Source: Comamonas resistens
Lineage (GTDB): Bacteria; Pseudomonadota; Gammaproteobacteria; Burkholderiales; Burkholderiaceae_C
Reading direction: 5' to 3'
Assembly: GCF_030064165.1 (NCBI RefSeq)
Contig: NZ_CP125947.1
Coordinates: 4,836,001 to 4,900,000, forward strand
DNA length: 64,000 nt
This document shows positions 54,822 through 62,546 of this stretch, piece by piece. Within the stretch, counting starts at the first letter, position 1. Each line of letters starts with the position of its first letter. The notes below the pieces were generated by a model. That model worked only from the letters and a program-made list of their open reading frames with translations, searched no databases and was not told where the DNA came from. The position numbers and the translations under genes are program-made.

Positions 54822-55331
54822 ATGAACAACAAACAAGCCAACATCGAAGAACTGGTGCAGCAACTGGCTGCCAAGCTGACCGAAAAAGGCTGGATGCTGG
54901 CCACCGCCGAAAGCTGCACCGGCGGCATGATTGCTGCGGCCTGCACCGACCTCGCAGGCTCCAGCCAATGGTTTGAGCGTGGCTTTGTGACCTACTCCAA
55001 TGAAGCCAAGACCGAGATGCTGGGCGTGCCCGCCGAACTGATCGCCAAGCATGGCGCCGTCAGCGAAGAAGTCGTGCGTGCGATGGCCGAAGGCGCAATT
55101 CGCCATTCACGCGCCCAGGTCAGCATTGCGGTGACGGGGATTGCCGGGCCTGGGGGCGGGTCGGTGGAGAAGCCTGTGGGGACGGTCTGGCTGGGGTGGT
55201 CATGGGGCCACACAACCTATGCACACTGCCATGCATTCATAGGCTCCCGCTCCTCTGTTCGGTCGATGTCCGCCACACAGTCACTGAAGTTTCTGATTGA
55301 CGGCGTCTGCAGACTGGATCTGCAGCCTTGA
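54822..55331 (+). CDS. pncC: CinA C-terminal domain amidohydrolase (nicotinamide-nucleotide amidase)
   Basis: The 169-residue protein is the single-domain CinA/PncC type, with [27 protein letters not shown] and [11 protein letters not shown]. It deamidates nicotinamide mononucleotide in pyridine nucleotide recycling. A GGAGGAGA site precedes the start, 34 bp after pgpA. Confidence 0.9.
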   Translation: MNNKQANIEELVQQLAAKLTEKGWMLATAESCTGGMIAAACTDLAGSSQWFERGFVTYSNEAKTEMLGVPAELIAKHGAVSEEVVRAMAEGAIRHSRAQVSIAVTGIAGPGGGSVEKPVGTVWLGWSWGHTTYAHCHAFIGSRSSVRSMSATQSLKFLIDGVCRLDLQP

Positions 55332-55338
55332 GCGGCTA

Positions 55339-56709
55339 TCAACTGCCCATCACATCTTCGGAGAACAGCTTCCAGTGCGTACCGGACTTGCGCCAGTACT
55401 GGCGCAACGACAAATCCTTGGCAAAGGCCTTGCTACTGGCCTTCAGGTTGACCACACGCAACTCCCCTTTGGCGTCTGCCCACGAATACACGGACAAATC
55501 CTTCAGCGCTATATCTGCAGCGCCTATGAAATAAGCATTCAAGCGCTCCACCGGCGAAGTGCTGCCTTCGGGCTTCATAAAGTCTGCCGCATAAAGATCC
55601 GCCAGCTTGCGCTGATCCTTGCGGCTCCAGGCCATCCTCCAGTCATCGAGCACCTTGAGAAAGGACTGCTCGGCCTTTCTGCGCCCCGCCACATCTTGGG
55701 GAGCAAGCCACTGCAATTGCTCACGCACCAGCACCGGCGTCTGAAGATCAATCGATCGCATGAGAAACGTCAGATCAGGGTTGGACAGCACCACACAGCC
55801 ATCGCTGGCTTCGGGCAGCCGAGCGTACTGATCAGGCGGTGTGCCATGCAGCCAGATGCCACTGCCTGAGCGCCCGGCCAGGCGATCCCAGTCATTGGGG
55901 TAGTTCATGGTCAGGGCCCCTTTGCCATAAAACTCTGGCAACTTGGCCCCCGGGATCTGACGACCGATGAAATACACACCCTGTGGCGTCCTCTGGTCGC
56001 CGGCCTCCGTCTTGCCCATGCCCAGCTTGCCGACGGAAACATAGAAATTCCCTGTCATGCGCAAGCTTCCGCCTTCGTTGGTAAACAGATAAAGCCGGGA
56101 TTTGCTCGCATCGATAGCCATCGCCTGTCGCACTGACGCATCCAGCATCAGCAGTTCCGCCGGTATGCTCCCTTCAACAGGCAGACTGGCAGCCGCCTGG
56201 ACACGACGTCTGAGTTCGTCCTGCAAACCCTGCAATTGATCCTGAACCTCAGGCGACAACAGAACGCTTGTCGCAGGCTGCGGCGCGTGTTTGACGAGCA
56301 TGCCTCCAACCGGAGCCGGGGCACTGACCATCCTGCCGGTCTTGAAGCGCAAAAGATCGGCATACACCAGATGAGCAGCGCGGAAGTTGGGCACCTCGCT
56401 GGTCAGCGCTGCCACGGCTTTCAAGGCACCATCGAGATTCTGTTGCCCCACCATCTCGATGGCCTGAAGCAGACGCTCTTCAGCCTTGCCGGCAGCCAGC
56501 GGTTTCACGGTGGCTGACCTGCTCTTGACGGACTTGGCATGAGCCTTCCCTCCCCTGGGTTGGGCAGCCTTCTCTGGCCCTGCAAAAGCTGGCTGGACAA
56601 GCGCCGCAGCAGTCAGCACCAACGCGATAAGGATTGCAGAAGATTGCCAGCATGGCCTGATGAACAGCCTGCTACCAATGTCACCTCGGAAATGCAGCGA
56701 GGACATCAT
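55339..56709 (-). CDS. L,D-transpeptidase with C-terminal NTF2-like domain
   Basis: The 456-residue protein has a signal peptide, a linker, a YkuD catalytic domain (GIWLHGTPPDQYARL and SDGCVVLSN with the catalytic Cys) and a C-terminal SnoaL/NTF2-like domain (WRMAWSRKDQRKLADLYAADF to the end), as in Cds6-type enzymes. It would make 3-3 crosslinks or attach proteins to peptidoglycan in the periplasm. It overlaps the upstream TPR gene by four bases. Confidence 0.88.
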   Translation of the reverse strand: MMSSLHFRGDIGSRLFIRPCWQSSAILIALVLTAAALVQPAFAGPEKAAQPRGGKAHAKSVKSRSATVKPLAAGKAEERLLQAIEMVGQQNLDGALKAVAALTSEVPNFRAAHLVYADLLRFKTGRMVSAPAPVGGMLVKHAPQPATSVLLSPEVQDQLQGLQDELRRRVQAAASLPVEGSIPAELLMLDASVRQAMAIDASKSRLYLFTNEGGSLRMTGNFYVSVGKLGMGKTEAGDQRTPQGVYFIGRQIPGAKLPEFYGKGALTMNYPNDWDRLAGRSGSGIWLHGTPPDQYARLPEASDGCVVLSNPDLTFLMRSIDLQTPVLVREQLQWLAPQDVAGRRKAEQSFLKVLDDWRMAWSRKDQRKLADLYAADFMKPEGSTSPVERLNAYFIGAADIALKDLSVYSWADAKGELRVVNLKASSKAFAKDLSLRQYWRKSGTHWKLFSEDVMGS

Positions 56710-58004
56710 GCGCCTTCGGAAGTGATATGCCAGAGGCCCTTCTCACGCTGCAGTTTCAAAGTCTTTTTCATGCGGGTATTCAAAGCACCTGCGACATAGC
56801 TCTGACGGAAACGAGCTGTAGCCTTATCACCATCCACACTGACCTGCAAATCGTGCAGTGTCACAGAAATTCCCGATTTGCCCACAATGCGCTCGCGACG
56901 CGTTTCCTTCCACTTGGCCAAGCTGCTGCCATCTGCCGGCTTGAAATCGCCGCTGTAGGCATTGAGATAACGATCCACATCCTGGCTCTGCCAGGCTGCC
57001 GCCCAGGCCTTGACCGCCGATTTGACCTCTGCCACCGCAGCGTCCTTGGCAGCCACCTCTGCAGTTTTTTCCTTCATCGTATTGCGTTCAGGAGCATCCG
57101 CAACGACTGCCGCAGCTGCGCTTTTGACTGCGGCGGCGGGCTTAGGCTCTGGCATTCGGACTTCAACCGTCTTGGCAGGAGCCGGCGCGGCTACCGGCTC
57201 CTGAGGCACGGTGGCCTTGGCATCGGCTGTCTTGATACCTACCGTCTTGACATCGCTTGCCTTGATTTCTTTTGCGGCAGTCACCGCTGCAGATACGGTT
57301 GCCGACTTGAGGCCTGGCACCGCCTTAGCAGAGGACGATACCGCTGCCGCATTGGCGCTGGCCGCCGGTGCAGCAACGGTTTTGCTTGTTGCGGCGACCA
57401 CAGCAGAGTCCGCCACCGCAGGCTTGGAGCCCTCTTCATGCTTGGGAAGAATTTGCGTGATCAGGGCCAGCTTGGGCTGGATGGCCTTGCGTTTGTCATC
57501 AAGCTGCAAAGCCTTGGAATACGCGGCACTTGCCATGCCCGCATACAGATCCCCCAGATTCTCATGGGCGGTCGCGTAGCTGGGATTGGTCCGTATCGCC
57601 TGCTCAAGAACCTCGGAGGCTTTTCGTTCCTGACCTTCCGCAGCGTATAGCACCGCGAGATTGTTATAGGGCTCGGGCAGGTTTGGGTACTCTTTGGTCA
57701 AGGCGATAAATATTTTGATGGCCTGCTGATTCTGCTTGAGCTGCGCCGCAATCACCCCTTGAAGAAAGCGCATCTGCACATCCGAAGGGTTTTGCTTCAA
57801 ATAGCTTTCGGCTTGTCGGGCAGCCTGCGTCGCCTTTCCCTGCTCCAAAAGCTTAGCCACTGCATTGATCGACTCCTGGGAAGCCAGCGCTGCTCCTCCA
57901 TGGACTGTAGCCCCCCAACCAATGATCACTGCCGCCAGAGGCCTCGCAAACAACGAATAAGCATGCCCGGACAGACAGGGCAAGACTCGGGATGCAATCG
58001 GCAT
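56706..58004 (-). CDS. TPR protein with Ala/Lys-rich linker and NTF2-like domain
   Basis: The protein has 432 residues from the ATG at 58004. It has a signal peptide (AALAS), three or four TPR units (about residues 55-170), a long Ala-Lys-Val-rich disordered linker and a C-terminal domain (VKAWAAAWQSQDVDRYLNAYSGDF to the end) of the same fold as the tail of the next protein. The two genes are coupled by ATGA. The pair probably works together at the cell wall. Confidence 0.8.
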   Translation of the reverse strand: MPIASRVLPCLSGHAYSLFARPLAAVIIGWGATVHGGAALASQESINAVAKLLEQGKATQAARQAESYLKQNPSDVQMRFLQGVIAAQLKQNQQAIKIFIALTKEYPNLPEPYNNLAVLYAAEGQERKASEVLEQAIRTNPSYATAHENLGDLYAGMASAAYSKALQLDDKRKAIQPKLALITQILPKHEEGSKPAVADSAVVAATSKTVAAPAASANAAAVSSSAKAVPGLKSATVSAAVTAAKEIKASDVKTVGIKTADAKATVPQEPVAAPAPAKTVEVRMPEPKPAAAVKSAAAAVVADAPERNTMKEKTAEVAAKDAAVAEVKSAVKAWAAAWQSQDVDRYLNAYSGDFKPADGSSLAKWKETRRERIVGKSGISVTLHDLQVSVDGDKATARFRQSYVAGALNTRMKKTLKLQREKGLWHITSEGA

Positions 58005-58183
58005 ATTTTGAAACTCTCTAAGCAATGAAGTTTGAGAAACGGAAACTTATCCGCCATCTTGTTGCTGCAAGCTCGACGCCGCTATGGCAACCCAATTCGG
58101 GCGATTCTAAAGGGAGAAGCTATCCCCCTGCCAAGGATGTCGGTCTCGCCAAAAGCCGGAAAACGACAGAACACCGCCACACC

Positions 58184-58217
58184 TTACGTAACGAAAAAAC
58201 ACAGCTTCGTTACGTAA
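58184..58217. promoter_or_regulatory. 12-bp perfect palindrome upstream of the repeat-protein gene
   Basis: TTACGTAACGAA (58184-58195) and TTCGTTACGTAA (58206-58217) are exact inverse copies separated by ten bases, with one more half site (ACGTAACA) just after. The site is 200 bp before the start at 58418 and 180 bp from the divergent TPR gene. It is a strong candidate for the operator of a dimeric regulator. Confidence 0.6.
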
Positions 58218-58417
58218 CACCCCACGTAACACTCACTCCAAAGCAATTCGGAACATCTGAAAAACTCTCAAAAAATCAACCACCTATAAAAATTCAAACC
58301 TGTCATTCCGCTGCAACAACGATGGCACGCATGTTGCATACCAAGAACTTCAGACAAATCCATGACTTGGGGCCAGAACCATTTGCCCTTTGACTCCTCA
58401 ACTTTCTGGAGAGAAAA

Positions 58418-61400
58418 ATGACAGCTCAATCCTCGCAGCCAACAGGCAACGCGACTTTCAACACTGCTCCAACCAGCACCACGGTGGCTCAACTCAGCAC
58501 TGCGCAGTTGGCTCCAGCAACAAACGCTGCTCAATCTCCAGTGGCCCGACTGTCCCAAGCCTCTACAGGAGTTCAAATCGTGCGCAATGGGGCCGCCATC
58601 CCTGCCGAGGCCGGCACGGCTCTTTATATTGGTGACAAAGTCATCGTTCCGGCCAATGGCGACGCCAAGGCCTTGTTCCAAGGGCAAGACGGTCAGGCAC
58701 TGGTCGGCACATTCTCCGGTGGCACAGAAGCCACTCTGGCCCAGGGCAGCTCGGGCACCACGGTTCTGGATCTGGCTTCAGGCAATGTGGATGTAGCACC
58801 TGCCAGCGACAGCGATGCCGTGGGTCTGGTTGTCACCAAGGATGCGGGCGGCTCCGTGCTCAGCGATTACCTGCTGGCTGGCCTGGTCGGCGTTGGCGCG
58901 GCAGGCCTGCTTGCCGCCGCCCTTAACGATGATGATGAGGCTCATGCACCTGTTCCTCCGACTGAGCCCAAGCCAGAACCCACGGATAGCACGGATAGCA
59001 CCGATAACACGGACAACACCGATAACACCGATAACACGGACAACACCGATAACACCGATAACACGGACAACACCGACAACACCGATAACACGGACAACAC
59101 CGACAACACGGATAACACCGACAACACGGATAACACCGACAACACCGATAACACGGACAACACGGACAACACGGATAACACCGATAACACGGACAACACC
59201 GATAACACGGACAACACCGATAACACCGACAACACGGATAACACCGATAACACGGACAACACGGATAACACCGACAACACGGACAACACCGACAACACGG
59301 ATAACACCGATAACACGGACAACACCGATAACACGGATAACACCGACAACACGGACAACACGGACAACACGGATAACACCGACAACACGGATAACACGGA
59401 TAACACCGACAACACCGACAACACGGATAACACCGATAACACCGACAACACGGACAACACCGACAACACCGACAACACGGATAACACCGACAACACGGAT
59501 AACACCGATAACACGGACAACACCGATAACACGGACAACACCGACAACACCGATAACACGGACAACACCGACAACACGGATAACACCGACAACACGGATA
59601 ACACCGACAACACGGATAACACCGACAACACGGATAACACCGACAACACGGATAACACCGACAACACGGATAACACCGACAACACGGACAACACGGATAA
59701 CACCGACAACACGGATCCCACGGATGGCTCCGATGGTCATGGTCTTATTTCGTCGGTTGAGGATGTGGTTGCAGGTCTGGCTGGCGGCACCCTTATCGAG
59801 CCCGTGTCCGATCTGATCAATTCGCTGGTCAATCCCACGGATGGCACTCTGTCCACGGTTACCAATATCCTGGAACAGTTGACCAGCACCGACGGCGGAC
59901 CTCTGGGCGTGTTGACCGAACTGGTGGATGGTCTGGTGAATATCAACAATCAGGGCCTGGAGCCTCTGATCGATACGCTCAATGGCCTGTTGCAAGGGCT
60001 GAGCGACCCGGCCTCCGGCGGTATCGGTAACGTGGTCAACGATGTCCTCGGTGGTCTGCTGGGTGAAGGTGGCACGCTTAACGACCTGCTCTCCGGTGTC
60101 GGCGACCTGCTGGGTGGACTGCTGGGTGGACTGCTGGGCGGTGGCGGAACCGGGGGCGATCCGACCGGCGGCGAAGGCGGCGTGGTCACTACCGTGCAGG
60201 ATGTCGTAGACAACCTGCTCGGCGGCACCGTGGCCGAGCCTGTGGGCCAATTGATCGACTCGCTGCTCAACCCCACCGACGGAACCCTGGCCACCGTGAC
60301 CGGTGTGCTGGAAGGCCTGACCAATGTGGACGGTGGCCCGCTGGGCGTGCTGACCGAACTGGTCAGTGGCCTGACCACCGTGGAAGGCCAGGCGCTGGAG
60401 CCCGTGATCAGCACGCTCAATGAGCTGATCGCAGGCCTGACCAATGCCGGCGAAGGCGGCCTGGGCGGTGGACTGCTGGGCGGCATCGTGGGCGGTATCC
60501 TGGGTGGCGAAGGTGGCCTGCTCGGCGGCCTGACCGGTGAGGGCGGCCTGCTGGGTGGTATCACCGGCGGCGGCGGCGCTGGCGAAGGCGAGGGGTTGGT
60601 GACCACTGCACAGGAGGTCGTGGACAGCCTGCTGGGCGGCACCGTGGCCGAGCCCGTGGGCCAGTTGCTTGATGCGCTGATCAACCCTACCGACGGTACC
60701 TTGGCCACCGTGACCGGTGTGCTGGAAGGCCTGACCAATGTGGACGGTGGCCCGCTGGGCGTGCTGACCGAACTGGTCAGCGGCCTGACCACCGTGGAGG
60801 GCCAGGCACTGGAGCCCGTGATCAGCACGCTCAATGAGTTGATCGCAGGCCTGACCAATGCCGGCGAAGGTGGCCTGGGCGGTGGACTGCTGGGCGGCAT
60901 CGTGGGCGGTGTCCTGGGTGGCGAAGGTGGCCTGCTGGGTGGCGTACTCGGTGGTAACGGCGGCCTGCTCGGCGGCCTGACCGGCGACAACGGTCTCGTT
61001 GGCGGCGTGCTGGAAACCGTGGCCGGTGACAACGGTCTGCTCGGCGGCGTACTCGGTGGCAACGGCGGCCTGCTCGGCGGCCTGACCGGCGACAACGGTC
61101 TCGTTGGCGGCGTGCTGGAAACCGTGGTCGGTGACAACGGTCTGCTCGGCGGCGTACTCGGTGGCAACGGCGGCCTGCTCGGCGGCCTGACCGGCGACAA
61201 CGGTCTCGTTGGCGGCGTGCTGGAAACCGTGGTCGGTGACAACGGTCTGCTCGGCGGCGTACTCGGTGGCAACGGCGGCCTGCTCGGCGGCCTGACCGGC
61301 GACAACGGTCTCGTTGGCGGCGTGCTGGAAACCGTGGTCGGTGACAACGGTCTGCTCGGCGGCGTACTCGGTGGCAACGGCGGCCTGCTCGGCGGCCTGA

Positions 61401-61915
61401 CCGGCGACAACGGTCTCGTTGGCGGCGTGCTGGAAACCGTGGTCGGTGACAACGGTCTGCTCGGCGGCGTACTCGGTGGCAACGGCGGCCTGCTCGGCGG
61501 CCTGACCGGCGACAACGGTCTCGTTGGCGGCGTGCTGGAAACCGTGGTCGGTGACAACGGTCTGCTCGGCGGCGTACTCGGTGGCAACGGCGGCCTGCTC
61601 GGCGGCCTGACCGGCGACAACGGTCTCGTTGGCGGCGTGCTGGAAACCGTGGTCGGTGACAACGGTCTGCTCGGCGGCGTACTCGGTGGCAACGGTGGCC
61701 TGCTCGGCGGTGTGCTGGGTGGCAACGGCGGCTTGCTCGGCGGTCTGTTGGGTGGCGGTGGTCTGCTGAGCGCCACCACGGCAGTGGCGCCTGCCAACGC
61801 CGCAGATGCGGCTCTGGCAGAGCTGGAACCCATTGCGACCGCCATCAATAGCCAGGCCGATGTACACGGCGATGCCTCCAACGCCCTGTCCTTCACTCAG
61901 CACTTGATCGGCTGA
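58418..61915 (+). CDS. large repetitive putative surface protein
   Basis: The 1165-residue protein has four parts. The N-terminal 170 residues contain a FecR/retention-module-like beta region (VQIVRNGAAIPAEAGTALYI, VIVPANGDAKALFQG). A hydrophobic helix follows (DYLLAGLVGVGAAGLLAAAL). Then comes a stretch of 79 Asp-Asn-Thr units (about residues 196-432), and finally Gly/Leu-rich repeats, three long ones (with LLGGTVAEPVGQL and NPTDGTLATVTGVLEGL) and seven of 35 residues. There is no standard signal peptide. A GGAGAG site precedes the ATG. It resembles adhesins or retention-module proteins, but no secretion genes are in view. Confidence 0.8.
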   Translation: MTAQSSQPTGNATFNTAPTSTTVAQLSTAQLAPATNAAQSPVARLSQASTGVQIVRNGAAIPAEAGTALYIGDKVIVPANGDAKALFQGQDGQALVGTFSGGTEATLAQGSSGTTVLDLASGNVDVAPASDSDAVGLVVTKDAGGSVLSDYLLAGLVGVGAAGLLAAALNDDDEAHAPVPPTEPKPEPTDSTDSTDNTDNTDNTDNTDNTDNTDNTDNTDNTDNTDNTDNTDNTDNTDNTDNTDNTDNTDNTDNTDNTDNTDNTDNTDNTDNTDNTDNTDNTDNTDNTDNTDNTDNTDNTDNTDNTDNTDNTDNTDNTDNTDNTDNTDNTDNTDNTDNTDNTDNTDNTDNTDNTDNTDNTDNTDNTDNTDNTDNTDNTDNTDNTDNTDNTDNTDNTDNTDNTDNTDNTDNTDNTDNTDNTDNTDNTDNTDNTDPTDGSDGHGLISSVEDVVAGLAGGTLIEPVSDLINSLVNPTDGTLSTVTNILEQLTSTDGGPLGVLTELVDGLVNINNQGLEPLIDTLNGLLQGLSDPASGGIGNVVNDVLGGLLGEGGTLNDLLSGVGDLLGGLLGGLLGGGGTGGDPTGGEGGVVTTVQDVVDNLLGGTVAEPVGQLIDSLLNPTDGTLATVTGVLEGLTNVDGGPLGVLTELVSGLTTVEGQALEPVISTLNELIAGLTNAGEGGLGGGLLGGIVGGILGGEGGLLGGLTGEGGLLGGITGGGGAGEGEGLVTTAQEVVDSLLGGTVAEPVGQLLDALINPTDGTLATVTGVLEGLTNVDGGPLGVLTELVSGLTTVEGQALEPVISTLNELIAGLTNAGEGGLGGGLLGGIVGGVLGGEGGLLGGVLGGNGGLLGGLTGDNGLVGGVLETVAGDNGLLGGVLGGNGGLLGGLTGDNGLVGGVLETVVGDNGLLGGVLGGNGGLLGGLTGDNGLVGGVLETVVGDNGLLGGVLGGNGGLLGGLTGDNGLVGGVLETVVGDNGLLGGVLGGNGGLLGGLTGDNGLVGGVLETVVGDNGLLGGVLGGNGGLLGGLTGDNGLVGGVLETVVGDNGLLGGVLGGNGGLLGGLTGDNGLVGGVLETVVGDNGLLGGVLGGNGGLLGGVLGGNGGLLGGLLGGGGLLSATTAVAPANAADAALAELEPIATAINSQADVHGDASNALSFTQHLIG
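59003..59713 (+). repeat. tandem array of 79 nine-base units encoding Asp-Asn-Thr
   Basis: Each unit is GA(C/T)AAC AC(C/G). Position 2 codons are always AAC, while the Asp and Thr wobble bases vary, so the protein sequence is kept perfect while the DNA is not. Length in codons is a multiple of three and copy-number change would not shift the frame. Confidence 0.95.
59748..60950 (+). repeat. three long degenerate repeats in the Gly/Leu-rich region
   Basis: Copies start near 59750, 60187 and 60600. The last two are almost identical over about 330 bp and encode the same LLGGTVAEPVGQL to LTNAGEGGLGGGLLGG run; the first is more diverged (GGTLIEPVSDLINSLVNPTDG). Confidence 0.85.
60940..61725 (+). 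repeat. seven 105-bp tandem repeats
   Basis: The unit encodes 35 residues with GGNGGLLGGLTGDNGL and VGGVLETVVGDNGLLGGVL. Landmark codons for ETV recur at about 61014, 61119, 61224, 61329, 61434, 61539 and 61644. The first copy has Ala for Val (ETVAG); the others are essentially identical at DNA level, showing recent expansion or homogenisation. Confidence 0.9.
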
Positions 61916-61995
61916 TCCGGGCCTGCCATGCAGCACATGCGTGCTGCTTTCTCGTGTCACTGCCCCCCGGGCGGTGACACGTTCAAGGAAACTCC

Positions 61996-62508
61996 ATGCT
62001 CAATACATTTCGGCTTTGCTCCGTACTTTTTCTGGCTTTGGGTCTGGCTGCCTGCAACACTGCACCGAATTCAAACCGGACTACGCACAGTTACGCCTTT
62101 GGACGGCCTGCCGCCCACACAGCAGCAGGCGTCGCTCCTGTCGTTGTCTCTTCGCAACCCAGCCAAAAAGGGCCTGCCAACGTTGCCCATATTGTCTATT
62201 TCGACTTTGATTCATACACCGTGCGACCAGAAGACCGTGGAATCATCGACAGCCATGCGCGCTGGCTGCAGAGCAATCCAGGACGCTCGCTGACTCTGCA
62301 AGGCAATACCGATGCGCGTGGCGGCACAGAGTACAACCTGGCTTTGGGTCAAAAGCGTGCCGAGGCCGTGCGCAAAAACCTCGAAATACTGGGTGTGAAC
62401 GCCAATCGGGTTGAAGCGGTCAGCTATGGCAAGGAACGTCTGGTCGAGCAGGGATCGAGCGAGGCTGCACATCAGCGCAACCGACGCGTCGAGTTCGAAT
62501 ACCGCTGA
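61996..62508 (+). CDS. OmpA family peptidoglycan-binding lipoprotein
   Basis: The 170-residue protein has a lipoprotein signal (LGLAAC), a short linker and an OmpA C-terminal domain: VYFDFDSYTVRPED, LQGNTDARGGTEYNLALGQKRA and HQRNRRVEFEYR, with the Asp and Arg that bind diaminopimelate. It is Pal-like. It lies 80 bp after the repeat protein and may anchor that system to peptidoglycan. Confidence 0.9.
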   Translation: MLNTFRLCSVLFLALGLAACNTAPNSNRTTHSYAFGRPAAHTAAGVAPVVVSSQPSQKGPANVAHIVYFDFDSYTVRPEDRGIIDSHARWLQSNPGRSLTLQGNTDARGGTEYNLALGQKRAEAVRKNLEILGVNANRVEAVSYGKERLVEQGSSEAAHQRNRRVEFEYR

Positions 62509-62546
62509 GTTTTAAACACACTTTCTCTATCCCGCAACGCAACGAC

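Noticed and set aside
58990..59716. CRISPR-like look of the regular array
   Set aside because: The nine-base units have no spacers and are in frame inside an ORF; no cas genes are present.
58778..61960. Very long antisense frames (1060, 648 and 259 codons) across the repeat-protein gene
   Set aside because: They exist only because the repeats lack stop codons in other frames. Their translations are monotonous and have no ribosome sites.
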